A stretch of DNA of 34,178 bases from an uncultured Eubacteriales bacterium. Its GTDB lineage: Bacteria; Bacillota; Clostridia; Christensenellales; Aristaeellaceae. The stretch is taken from contig CACZLE010000019.1 of the NCBI GenBank assembly GCA_902781945.1, positions 1 to 34,178 on the forward strand, read 5' to 3'. This document shows, one piece after another, positions 1-7,190 of this stretch; position 1 is the first letter of the stretch; the number at the start of each line of letters is the position of its first letter. The notes beneath the pieces were generated by a model. That model was not told the origin of the DNA. It saw only the letters and a list, made by a program, of their open reading frames with translations, and did no database searches. The translations under genes and the position numbers were made by a program.

Positions 1-22
1 TCTTAAGCACATTGTACCACAT

Positions 23-53
23 GAAGACGGAAAATTCTGCGGCTTCCGTTTTC
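23..53 (+). other. Hairpin near left edge, possibly the tail of an upstream gene
   Basis: A 10-bp stem (arms 23-32 and 44-53, one G-U pair) encloses an 11-nt loop. The 3' arm ends in TTTTC, so it could be a weak terminator of a gene outside the window, but there is no further U-run. Seen directly; the function is a guess. Confidence 0.35.
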
Positions 54-64
54 ATTCCTATTTG

Positions 65-83
65 TGCCGGTGCCGCACCGGCA
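65..83 (+). other. 8-bp perfect hairpin just upstream of the first gene
   Basis: TGCCGGTG (65-72) pairs with CACCGGCA (76-83) across a 3-nt loop. It ends two bases before the GGGG (85-88) that serves as ribosome binding site for the start at 95. It could insulate or tune translation of the TldE gene. Confidence 0.4.
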
Positions 84-94
84 TGGGGATTAAC

Positions 95-1441
95 ATGGAA
101 AAGAACGTATTTATCAAAACCCTGCTGCAGGCGGCCCTGGACGCCGGCATCGAGGCGGCGGAAGTCTATGCTTCCTCCCGCGATTCCTTCCGCGCCATGT
201 CCCATAACGGCGAGGTGGACAATTATTCCGTGGCCAGCCGCAGCGGCCTGAGCCTGCGGGGGCTGTATAAGGGCAAGATGGGCTATGCCGCCACCGAGGC
301 GGACGACGAGGAAGCCATCGCCCAGCTGGTCACCGGCGTCATCGAGAGCGCCGAGCTGGTGGAGGACGAGGACATCCAGGAGATCTATCCCGGCGATGAA
401 AAATATCCCGAGATCGACAATTATGCCCCGGCCCTGGATCAGGTGAGCGAAAAGGACAAGCTGCGCCTGCTGCTGGATATGGAGGACAAGGCCCTCCATT
501 GCGGCGACAACCGCATCAAGCAGGTAAACTACAACATGGTCACCACCAACAGCGCCGCCAGCCGCATCGTCAATACCTATGGCCTGGATCTCAGCCAGCG
601 GGACAACATGATCGTGGGCTATGTGTCTGTGGTGGCCAAGGAGGGGGACCGGGTGTCCACCGGCAGCGGCTTTGGCTTCGGACGGGACTTCAAGGCCCTG
701 GACGCGGACAAGATGGCCAAGGACGCCGTGGAGGAAGCGATCTTCTATTTGAACGCCGCGCCCGTGCCCAGCGGCAGCTATCGCGTGATTATTGACCGCC
801 GCTGCATGCCCGATCTGCTGAGCACCTTCGCCTCCGTCTTTTCCGCCGATCAGGCCCAGAAGGGCATGTCGCTGCTGGCGGGCAAGGAAGGGGAAAAGAT
901 TGCCGCGGACTGCGTGACCCTGATGGACGATCCCCACATGCCCGGCGGCCTGGCTTCCAGTCCCTTCGACGCGGAGGGCGTGGCCACGAAGGTCAAGGCC
1001 GTCATCGAGAACGGAACCTTGACCACCCTGCTCCATAACCTCAAAACCGCCCGCAAGGCAGGCGTAAAGAGCACCGGCAACGCCAGCAAGAGCGGCTACG
1101 CGGCCCCCGTCGGCGTATCGCCCAGCAATTTCTATTTCAAACCCGGCACAAAATCCCTGGCCGAGCTGATGCAGGACATGGGCGACGGCCTGGTGATCAC
1201 CGAGGTCAGCGGCCTCCACGCGGGCGCTAACCCCGTCAGCGGCGATTTCTCCCTGCTGGCCAAGGGCTACACCGTGGAAAAGGGACAGAAAGGCCGCGCC
1301 GTGGAGCAGATCACCGTGGCGGGCAATTTCTACACCCTGCTCAAAAACATCCGCGCCTTCGGCAGCGACCTGGAGTTCGTGGGATCTCCCGTGGGCAGCC
1401 CCTCCGTGGACGTGGGCGAAATGAATATCGCGGGCAAATAA
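95..1441 (+). CDS. TldE/PmbA family metalloprotease-partner protein
   Basis: This 448-residue protein belongs to the TldD/PmbA (modulator of DNA gyrase) family. It matches the TldE/PmbA branch: a long N-terminal alpha/beta half and a C-terminal half with the family patterns GLASSPFDAEGVAT and GDFSLLAKGY. The HExxxH zinc motif of TldD is absent, as expected for TldE, which forms a heterodimeric cytoplasmic protease with TldD that trims unfolded or leader peptides. An in-frame ATG exists further upstream, but the ATG at 95 is preferred because homology begins at MEKNVF and GGGG lies 6 nt before it. No TldD partner adjoins it on the right, so one may lie left of the window. A second TldD/TldE pair sits at 26.5-29.2 kb. 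Family is sure; substrate is unknown. Confidence 0.9.
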   Translation: MEKNVFIKTLLQAALDAGIEAAEVYASSRDSFRAMSHNGEVDNYSVASRSGLSLRGLYKGKMGYAATEADDEEAIAQLVTGVIESAELVEDEDIQEIYPGDEKYPEIDNYAPALDQVSEKDKLRLLLDMEDKALHCGDNRIKQVNYNMVTTNSAASRIVNTYGLDLSQRDNMIVGYVSVVAKEGDRVSTGSGFGFGRDFKALDADKMAKDAVEEAIFYLNAAPVPSGSYRVIIDRRCMPDLLSTFASVFSADQAQKGMSLLAGKEGEKIAADCVTLMDDPHMPGGLASSPFDAEGVATKVKAVIENGTLTTLLHNLKTARKAGVKSTGNASKSGYAAPVGVSPSNFYFKPGTKSLAELMQDMGDGLVITEVSGLHAGANPVSGDFSLLAKGYTVEKGQKGRAVEQITVAGNFYTLLKNIRAFGSDLEFVGSPVGSPSVDVGEMNIAGK

Positions 1442-1449
1442 ATACAGAC

Positions 1450-1487
1450 AGCAAGCGGCGGGGTCTTGGTCACGCCGCCTGCTTTTT
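1450..1487 (+). terminator. Rho-independent terminator after the TldE gene
   Basis: AGCA-A-GCGGCG (1450-1460) pairs with CGCCGC-C-TGCT (1473-1483), ten pairs with one A/C mismatch, and is followed by a T-run to 1487. The next start codon is only 20 nt further on, so the downstream peptidase gene depends on readthrough or on a promoter overlapping this site; I see no clear promoter. Confidence 0.8.
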
Positions 1488-1506
1488 ATCAGAAAGGAAT
1501 ACGCGT

Positions 1507-3201
1507 ATGGAAATGATGGATTTTCGCCAAATGCCCTATGAGCGGCCCGATATGGAGGCCATGAAGGTCTGCTATGAGGATACCATCGAGAAGCTGAACG
1601 GCGCGGCGTCCTACGAGGAGGCGCGGCAAGCGTTTTTCACGCTCCAGGAAAGGGAAAAGGAGCAGGGCACCATGATGTCCCTGTGCTCCGTGCGCAACAC
1701 CATCGATACCACCGATCCCTATTATGAAGCCGAGATGAAATGGCTGCGGGAGCAAAGCGCCGCCTTGATCCCTCTGCGCAAGCGCTATCAGCAGGCCATG
1801 GCGTCCAGCCCCTTCCGGGCGGACTTTGAAGGGGAATTCGGCTCCCAGATGCTGCGCCTCATCGACGCCAGCCTCAAGGTGACGGACGAGCGCCTCATGG
1901 CTGATATCGTCCGGGAGGGCGAGATCTGCCAGCAGTATCAGAAGGACAGCGCCATGGCCTCCACCGATTTCCGCGGTGAAAAGTGCAATTTCTACGGCCT
2001 GCTCAAGCATATGGAAAGCACGGATCGCCAGGAGCGCAGGGAGGCCTATCACGCCTGGGCCAAGCTCTATGAGGCCATCAGTCCCAAGCTCGACGCCCAG
2101 TATGACGAGCTTGTCCACCTGCGGGACGGCATGGCGAGAAAACTGGGCTTTTCCTGCTATACCGATATGGCCTATCTCAGCCGCCGCCGCTTTGACTACA
2201 CCCAGGAGGACGCCGCCAATTTCCGCCGCCAGGTCCGGGAGATCGTCACCCCCGCCGTGGCGGAGATCCGGGAGAAGCAGCGGGCGCGCCTGGGCGTGGA
2301 CAAGCTGCGCTATTACGACGAAGCCCTGCTTTTCCCCGAAGGCAATGCCGATCCCATCGGCGATATGGAAACGCTGGTTTCCAAGGCCCAGAAGATGTAT
2401 CGGGAGATGAGCCCGGAAACCGGCGAATTCTTCGATTTCATGGTCAAATATCATCTGTTTGACCTGGAAACCCGTCCCGGCAAGCGCATGGGCGGCTATA
2501 TGACCCGCTTCGCCGCCTATCAGGCTCCCTTTATTTTCAGCAATTTCAACGGCACCAGCGCCGACGTGGACGTGCTCACCCATGAGGCGGGCCATGCCTT
2601 CCAGGGCTATCTGGCCATGCGTTCCATCCCGGTGAGCATGCTCAGCGGCTCCACGGCGGAGATCAACGAGATCCACTCCATGACCATGGAGCACTTTGCC
2701 TATCCCTGGATGGGCAGCTTCTTTGGGGAAAACAGCGAAAAGTACCTTACGGCCCATCTCATCGGGGCCATCAGCGTGCTGCCCTATATGGCCTGCGTGG
2801 ACGAATACCAGCATCGCGTGTATGAAAAGCCTGATATGACCGCCCTGGAGCGCCGCCATGTGTGGCGGGAGATCGAGCGGGCCTATATGCCCTGGCGGGA
2901 TTACGACGGCGAGCCCTTCCTGGAGGAAGGCGGCTTCTGGATGCAAAAGCAGCACATTTTCCTCTATCCGTTCTACTATATCGATTACGCTCTGGCCCAA
3001 ATGTGCGCCTTCCAGTATTACGGGCGCATGAAGGAGAACCGGGACGCCGCCTGGCAGGATTATCTGCGCCTCTGCCGCGCGGGCGGCACCAAGGGGTATT
3101 TTGAGCTCCTGGAGGTGGGCGGCCTGCTCAATCCCTTCCGGGACGGCACGGTGGAAAAGAGCGTGGGTCACGTGATCGAAGAGCTCAGGCGGCGCTATTG
3201 A
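1507..3201 (+). CDS. M3 family oligoendopeptidase (PepF-like)
   Basis: A 564-residue cytoplasmic zinc metallopeptidase of family M3 that hydrolyses short peptides. The HEAGH zinc motif starts at residue 359 (H359, E360, H363), within the stretch DVLTHEAGHAFQ; the third ligand is probably a Glu in AEINEIHS (about residues 385-388). Length and overall layout, a helical N-terminal half followed by the catalytic half, fit the PepF/M3 group of Firmicutes. The start ATG has AAAGGA about 9 nt upstream. It follows the terminator of the TldE gene closely and ends just before its own terminator. The two neighbouring genes both encode peptide-degrading systems, which suggests a shared role in peptide turnover, but no shared promoter is visible. 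Confidence 0.93.
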   Translation: MEMMDFRQMPYERPDMEAMKVCYEDTIEKLNGAASYEEARQAFFTLQEREKEQGTMMSLCSVRNTIDTTDPYYEAEMKWLREQSAALIPLRKRYQQAMASSPFRADFEGEFGSQMLRLIDASLKVTDERLMADIVREGEICQQYQKDSAMASTDFRGEKCNFYGLLKHMESTDRQERREAYHAWAKLYEAISPKLDAQYDELVHLRDGMARKLGFSCYTDMAYLSRRRFDYTQEDAANFRRQVREIVTPAVAEIREKQRARLGVDKLRYYDEALLFPEGNADPIGDMETLVSKAQKMYREMSPETGEFFDFMVKYHLFDLETRPGKRMGGYMTRFAAYQAPFIFSNFNGTSADVDVLTHEAGHAFQGYLAMRSIPVSMLSGSTAEINEIHSMTMEHFAYPWMGSFFGENSEKYLTAHLIGAISVLPYMACVDEYQHRVYEKPDMTALERRHVWREIERAYMPWRDYDGEPFLEEGGFWMQKQHIFLYPFYYIDYALAQMCAFQYYGRMKENRDAAWQDYLRLCRAGGTKGYFELLEVGGLLNPFRDGTVEKSVGHVIEELRRRY

Positions 3202-3208
3202 TCTTCTT

Positions 3209-3235
3209 CCCCGGTCCTTGGATCGGGGTTTTTTT
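3209..3235 (+). terminator. Rho-independent terminator after the M3 peptidase
   Basis: CCCCG (3209-3213) pairs with CGGGG (3224-3228), with additional inner pairs around a small loop, followed by seven T (3229-3235). It separates the peptidase from the sigma factor gene. Confidence 0.85.
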
Positions 3236-3240
3236 CGGCC

Positions 3241-3280
3241 TGTGAACCTTTTGCCCTTTTTTCGCGACTGTATAGGTGAA
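3241..3280 (+). promoter_or_regulatory. Candidate ECF-type promoter of the sigma factor gene
   Basis: Between the terminator and the ribosome binding site lie TGTGAACC (3241-3248) and, 16-17 nt later, CGACTGTATAGG. A TGAAC-type -35 and a CGAC/CGTA-type -10 are typical of ECF sigma promoters, which often direct their own sigma gene. There is no good TTGACA/TATAAT pair here. Autoregulation is inference. Confidence 0.4.
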
Positions 3281-3296
3281 AAAAGGAGGTGAGGAG

Positions 3297-4547
3297 ATGG
3301 AAGATTTTGAAGCGCTGCTCCGGGCGCAGCTGCCGGTGCTTCAGCGCTATGTGCATTTTCACATCGGCAATTTTCATGACGCCGAGGACGTTTTGCAGGA
3401 GATCTGCGTGGCTGCCGCGGCCAATTTCGGCCAGCAAAGGGATTTCAAGCCCTGGCTGCTGGGCATTGCCCGCTACAAGTGCGCGGATTATTACCGCAGA
3501 CGCAGGCCCGAGATTCCGATGGATGCTTTGCCGGAGCGTGCCCGGTATGGCCGAAATGGACTGGATCCCGTAGCCGATACGTTGGAGCGGCTGGCGGACC
3601 GGGAGCGTCAGATCCTGCGGCTGTATTATTACGCCCGCATGCCCCAGCAGCAGATCGCGGAGCGGCTGGGCGTTCCCCTGGGCACGGTCAAAAGCCGCCT
3701 GAACACGGCGCGGAGCAGCTTCAAAGACGCCTATCCCTATCCGCCGAAAGGAGATGATTCTATGAATAAAATGCCGGAATTTATGCCATCTTATACCATC
3801 AAGCACTTGGACGAACCGCCCTTTCCGGTGTGTTGGGAGGAGGTCATGGGCTGGTTCATCGTGCCGCGCCTGGGGGAAAAGCTCACCTGGGCGGCCTATG
3901 ACTGGCCCGAGCGCCGCCGCACCGAAACGATGGCCCTGACCGTCACCGGCCCGGCCCAGGTCCACGGCATTCAGGGCGTGGAGATCGCCTGCACGGAATA
4001 CGATCCCATGGAATGCAACAGCGCGGGCGGCCAGAATCCCGTCAGCCGCACCCTGGTGGCCCAGCTGACCGATACCCATTGCCGCATTTTGGCCGAGAGC
4101 CATGTGGAGGACGGCGTGCACCAATATTACACTTTCCTGGACGGAGACGCCTTCCTCAACAACTGGGGCTTTGGGGAGGATAACTGCGGCAACGAGATCC
4201 ATATCGCGCCCAAGGGCGATATCACCCGCCAGGGCAGCGTGATCACCACCAAGGATAAGCCTTTTCTGCTGGACGTGGTGGGCCGGTATGCCGTGACCAT
4301 CCAGGGAAAAACCTACGATACCGTATGCGTCATGGACTGCTCCACCTATGTGGAAGGGGTAGCCAGCGAGCAGTATCTGGATCAGAATGGTCGCACCATT
4401 CTCTGGCGGCGCTTCAACCGGGACGACTGGCAAATGGAAAATTACAAGCGCCCGTGGAGCGAGATCCTGCCCCATAACGAGCGCCTGACGGTGAACGGTA
4501 TGACCTATGTGCATTGGTACGATTGCATAACGGATTACGTTCTTTGA
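3297..4547 (+). CDS. ECF-like sigma-70 factor fused to an unknown C-terminal domain
   Basis: A 416-residue protein. Residues 1-150 are a compact sigma factor: region 2 carries HDAEDVLQEI (core binding) and the basic YYRRRRP stretch; region 4 is a helix-turn-helix, LADRERQILRLYYY through RLGVPLGTVKSRL. Residues from about 156 are a separate, mostly beta-rich, Trp- and Cys-containing domain of about 260 residues that I cannot name; it may sense a signal or act as an in-cis anti-sigma module. The ATG at 3297 is chosen because AAAGGAGGT lies 6 nt upstream; the in-frame ATG at 3276 is upstream of that site. A second well-signalled in-frame start exists at 3762. The 3' end overlaps the convergent dus gene by 13 bp. 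Confidence 0.85.
   Translation: MEDFEALLRAQLPVLQRYVHFHIGNFHDAEDVLQEICVAAAANFGQQRDFKPWLLGIARYKCADYYRRRRPEIPMDALPERARYGRNGLDPVADTLERLADRERQILRLYYYARMPQQQIAERLGVPLGTVKSRLNTARSSFKDAYPYPPKGDDSMNKMPEFMPSYTIKHLDEPPFPVCWEEVMGWFIVPRLGEKLTWAAYDWPERRRTETMALTVTGPAQVHGIQGVEIACTEYDPMECNSAGGQNPVSRTLVAQLTDTHCRILAESHVEDGVHQYYTFLDGDAFLNNWGFGEDNCGNEIHIAPKGDITRQGSVITTKDKPFLLDVVGRYAVTIQGKTYDTVCVMDCSTYVEGVASEQYLDQNGRTILWRRFNRDDWQMENYKRPWSEILPHNERLTVNGMTYVHWYDCITDYVL
3747..3764 (+). promoter_or_regulatory. Internal ribosome binding site and in-frame ATG inside the sigma factor fusion
   Basis: AAAGGAG (3747-3753) stands 8 nt before an ATG at 3762 that is in frame with the sigma gene, exactly at the junction of the sigma module and the C-terminal domain (peptide MNKMPEF). 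This is as good a translation signal as those of real genes nearby, so the C-terminal domain (3762-4547, 261 residues) may also be made as a free protein. Confidence 0.6.
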
Positions 4548-5506
4548 TCCCGGCCCAGCAGGATATCCACGTCGAATACAGGCTCTTTCTTCAACCCACA
4601 TTCGTGAAACAGCCGATACACCGCCTCGTCGTATTCCGCCACGCTGCGGGCCTTACGCAGCATGCGGCGCACGCTGCCGGTCTCCTCAAAGCAGGAACAA
4701 AAATACTTCATGATCAGGTGCATGCGGCCCACCACGGCGCTTTCCGGCCAATAGTGCAGATACTCGGTATACAGATCGTCGTGGAAAGACCGCAGCTCCT
4801 CCATCGTCAGTTCCGCGCCGCCCCGGAGTTTCCGCCCCAGCGCCGGATTGGCCACCAGCCCCCGCCCCAGCATCACGCCGGACACGCGGGGGTATTTTTC
4901 TGTCAATGCCTGATAATCGGAGAGCGAAAAAATGTCCCCATTGTATAAGAATGGGAAAGCTATCAGCTCACAGGCCTCACGGTGGGGCATGCCGTTATAA
5001 AATTCCTGTCGGGTCCGGGGATGGATGATGAGCTCGCTCATGGGATAATCCCGCAATAAGGCCAGCAGCCGGGGCCATTCCTCCACAGACTCATAGCCGA
5101 TCCTCGTCTTGATGGAAATGGGAAGCACGGGCTGGGTGAAGATGCCGTCCAGCAGCTCCCGCAGCTTGTCCGGCGCGCGCAGCAGCCCGCTGCCCTTGCC
5201 CTTGGCCGTCACCGTGCCAGAGGGGCACCCCAGGTTCAGGTTCAGCTCTTTATATCCCATATCCCGCAGCAAAACGGCCAGCGCGTTAAAGGATGCCGCG
5301 CTGTTGCAGAGGATTTGCGGCACCACCGGCATGCCTGCGTTCTGTTCCGGGCTCATGTCAAACTGCTCCCGCCTGGTGAAGGTCATGGATTTCGTGGGGC
5401 TGATGAAGGGCATAAAATACTTGTCCACCCCGTCAAAGTGCCGGCGGTGCACCCGGCGGAAAATGGCGTCCGTCACCCCCTCCATGGGGGCAAAATAGAT
5501 GTTCAA
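4535..5506 (-). CDS. dus: tRNA-dihydrouridine synthase
   Basis: This 323-residue flavoenzyme reduces uridine to dihydrouridine in the tRNA D-loop, using FMN and NAD(P)H. The N-terminal TIM barrel begins FAPMEGVTD, and NLGCPSGTV carries the catalytic cysteine (C94) with the G-x-G-S-G-LL stretch after it; KTRIGY, IIHPRTR and the phosphate-binding NGDI and GVMLGRG stretches follow. Translation starts at TTG (5504-5506): GAAGGAG lies 7 nt upstream and homology begins at residue 2. It is transcribed from a sigma-A promoter at 5541-5569 that opposes the radical SAM promoter. Its 3' end overlaps the convergent sigma factor gene. It appears to be a Dus family member without an adjoining nifR3-type operon; the exact target position on tRNA cannot be told. 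Confidence 0.93.
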   Translation of the reverse strand: MNIYFAPMEGVTDAIFRRVHRRHFDGVDKYFMPFISPTKSMTFTRREQFDMSPEQNAGMPVVPQILCNSAASFNALAVLLRDMGYKELNLNLGCPSGTVTAKGKGSGLLRAPDKLRELLDGIFTQPVLPISIKTRIGYESVEEWPRLLALLRDYPMSELIIHPRTRQEFYNGMPHREACELIAFPFLYNGDIFSLSDYQALTEKYPRVSGVMLGRGLVANPALGRKLRGGAELTMEELRSFHDDLYTEYLHYWPESAVVGRMHLIMKYFCSCFEETGSVRRMLRKARSVAEYDEAVYRLFHECGLKKEPVFDVDILLGRDQRT

Positions 5507-5540
5507 GGGCAGGCTCCTTCAGATTTCATTTTACATTTTT

Positions 5541-5569
5541 ATTATACCATGTCCGGTTTGCCATGACAA
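5541..5569 (-). promoter_or_regulatory. Sigma-A promoter for dus
   Basis: On the minus strand TTGTCA (5564-5569), a 17-nt spacer and TATAAT (5541-5546). Transcription would start near 5534, giving a leader of about 28 nt to the TTG start. The -35 hexamer overlaps the -35 of the opposed plus-strand promoter by five bases. Confidence 0.85.
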
Positions 5570-5591
5570 CCGCCCCGTTCCATGCTATAAT
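5563..5591 (+). promoter_or_regulatory. Sigma-A promoter for the radical SAM gene
   Basis: ATGACA (5563-5568), 17-nt spacer, TATAAT (5586-5591). Expected start near 5598, about 22 nt before the ATG at 5620. Both promoters use the heptamer ATGACAA, so RNA polymerase could occupy only one at a time. Confidence 0.85.
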
Positions 5592-5619
5592 AGGATGAAA
5601 TATCATGGAGGATGAATGC

Positions 5620-6744
5620 ATGAAGATTTCCAAGAAAGACGCCCGCATGTGGTTTCAGTTTTTTGCCAATCTGCCGGAGGAGGAGCCCCTGATGCCCCAT
5701 CAGCAGGAGATCGCCCTGGCCGCCTTCGCCCAGATCGAGCGGGCGGTGAATGCCCGGGACGCCCGGCTGCGGGCCGAAATCAAGGGCCTTAAATCCTTGA
5801 ACGACCGCACCTATTACGTGGGCCCGGACGATCATTTTCCCCGGGGCTGCAAAAGCTGCCTGCTGGGCAACGGCCTCAGCGCCGTGCGCAAAACCAACAA
5901 ATGCAATATCGAGTGCCGCTTCTGCTACAATTATGGCGAATTGGATTGCCAGCCGCCCATCGGCGAGGGCCTGTGGGAGATCGGCGGTACCCGGTTCTAT
6001 GAGGAGGATATCGACCTGCTTTTGTCCATCCAGAAGAAACCCACGGGCATCGCCTACGTGTACCTGGAGCCCTTTATGGAGATCGAAAAGTATTACGGCG
6101 TCATCGCCAAGTTTCATCGGGCGGGGGTCCATCAGCACATGTACACCAACGGCACCCTGGCCACGGAGGAGAACCTGCGGGCCCTGGGCGAAGCCGGGCT
6201 GGACGAGCTGCGCTTCAATCTGGGGGCCAGCGACTGCGCCGACGGCGTCATAGAGGCCCTGGCCCTGGCCAAGCGTTTTATTCCTTATGTGGGCATTGAG
6301 ACGCCCATGACCCCGGATTTCTGGGAAACCTTCCTGCCCAAGAAGCAAAAGGTGCTCTCCACCGGACTGGATTTCATCAACTGCGCGGAGCTGCACCTGA
6401 ACCCCAACAACATCGACAATTACGAAGGCGAGTCCCTTTATTTCTCCCGCATGGGCTATATTTCGCCCATCTGGAGCCATGAAATCAGCCTCCGGCTCAT
6501 GAAGCTGGCGGACGATGAAAAATGGCCCGTCGCCGTGCACGATTGCAGCAACCGCACCAAGTTCGCCCGGGATCTGAACCTCAAAGCCCATGAGGGCGGC
6601 TGGTTCGGGGCCAGCGGCTATGAAAGCGAGTTTCCGTCCACGCCCTACGCGGCCTTCCTGCCCGTACTCCAGGATGACGTGCTGCCCTTCGTGGAGGAAG
6701 AACCGCTGCCCTACGGCTACCGTCCGGGGGATATCGTGCTGTGA
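5620..6744 (+). CDS. Radical SAM protein of unknown substrate
   Basis: A 374-residue protein with the radical SAM cluster motif CNIECRFC (C95, C99, C102) placed unusually far in, after a helical N-terminal extension of about 90 residues that itself holds a C77-x2-C80 pair (GCKSC). Further barrel features follow: YLEP, HMYTNGT and RFNLGAS. The C-terminal part contains ELHLNPNN and a VHDCSN segment. Cys77/Cys80 could support an auxiliary site. The start is ATG 5620, since GGAGG lies 8 nt upstream; the ATG at 5605 overlaps that ribosome binding site. It overlaps the L,D-transpeptidase gene by 4 nt (GTGA), so the two are translationally coupled. I do not recognise the reaction; peptide modification or an activase are possible but unsupported. 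Confidence 0.85.
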   Translation: MKISKKDARMWFQFFANLPEEEPLMPHQQEIALAAFAQIERAVNARDARLRAEIKGLKSLNDRTYYVGPDDHFPRGCKSCLLGNGLSAVRKTNKCNIECRFCYNYGELDCQPPIGEGLWEIGGTRFYEEDIDLLLSIQKKPTGIAYVYLEPFMEIEKYYGVIAKFHRAGVHQHMYTNGTLATEENLRALGEAGLDELRFNLGASDCADGVIEALALAKRFIPYVGIETPMTPDFWETFLPKKQKVLSTGLDFINCAELHLNPNNIDNYEGESLYFSRMGYISPIWSHEISLRLMKLADDEKWPVAVHDCSNRTKFARDLNLKAHEGGWFGASGYESEFPSTPYAAFLPVLQDDVLPFVEEEPLPYGYRPGDIVL

Positions 6745-7190
6745 GGCGCGTCGTCATCAAAAAATCGGTCCGACGGCTGGCGCTGTACGACGGCGAAGCC
6801 CTTGTGCTGCAATGCAAAATCGCCTTGGGCAAAGAACCCATCGGCTCCAAGCAGAGGGAAGGGGACGGCAGGACGCCGGAGGGCGCTTATTTCATCTGCC
6901 TCAAGCGGGAGACAGGCAAATTCGGCTGCGCCCTCGGCATCAGCTATCCCTCCCTGCGGGATGCGCTGCAGGCGGGGATTCAGGACGAGCATCTGCTTTC
7001 CCTGCTTGCGAAGGCGGAGCGGCAGCAAAAAAGACCGCCCTGGGGCACAGCCCTGGGCGGTGAAATCTACATCCACGGCGGCGGCACGGCGTCCGATTGG
7101 ACGGCGGGCTGCATCGCCCTGGAGCAGGCGGATATGGATCGCCTGTTCTCTCTCTGTCAGGTGGGGGATCGGGTGATCATTGTTCCGTGA
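6741..7190 (+). CDS. L,D-transpeptidase (YkuD domain)
   Basis: A 149-residue YkuD-fold protein of the ErfK/YafK type. The catalytic signature is HGGG (H112) followed by SDWTAGCIAL with the nucleophile C124. Such enzymes form 3-3 peptidoglycan cross-links or attach substrates to the wall. Oddly there is no signal peptide or membrane anchor: the protein starts MRRVVIKKSVRRLALYDGE and is essentially a bare catalytic domain. Translation begins at GTG, whose GTGA overlaps the stop of the radical SAM gene, and no separate ribosome binding site is obvious, so it is coupled to that gene. The 3' end overlaps the convergent VanW gene by 14 bp. How the product reaches the wall is unclear; a cytoplasmic or non-classically exported role is possible. 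Confidence 0.85.
   Translation: MRRVVIKKSVRRLALYDGEALVLQCKIALGKEPIGSKQREGDGRTPEGAYFICLKRETGKFGCALGISYPSLRDALQAGIQDEHLLSLLAKAERQQKRPPWGTALGGEIYIHGGGTASDWTAGCIALEQADMDRLFSLCQVGDRVIIVP

Noticed and set aside
1489..3171. A 560-codon minus-strand frame opposite the M3 peptidase
   Set aside because: The plus strand encodes an intact HEXXH peptidase; the antisense protein has no motifs and unusual composition.
5620..7190. RiPP biosynthesis cluster based on radical SAM, TldD/E and exporter genes
   Set aside because: The genes are spread over 30 kb in separate operons and I found no small precursor peptide with a leader; the 11-Cys miniprotein lacks such a layout and has its own regulator.
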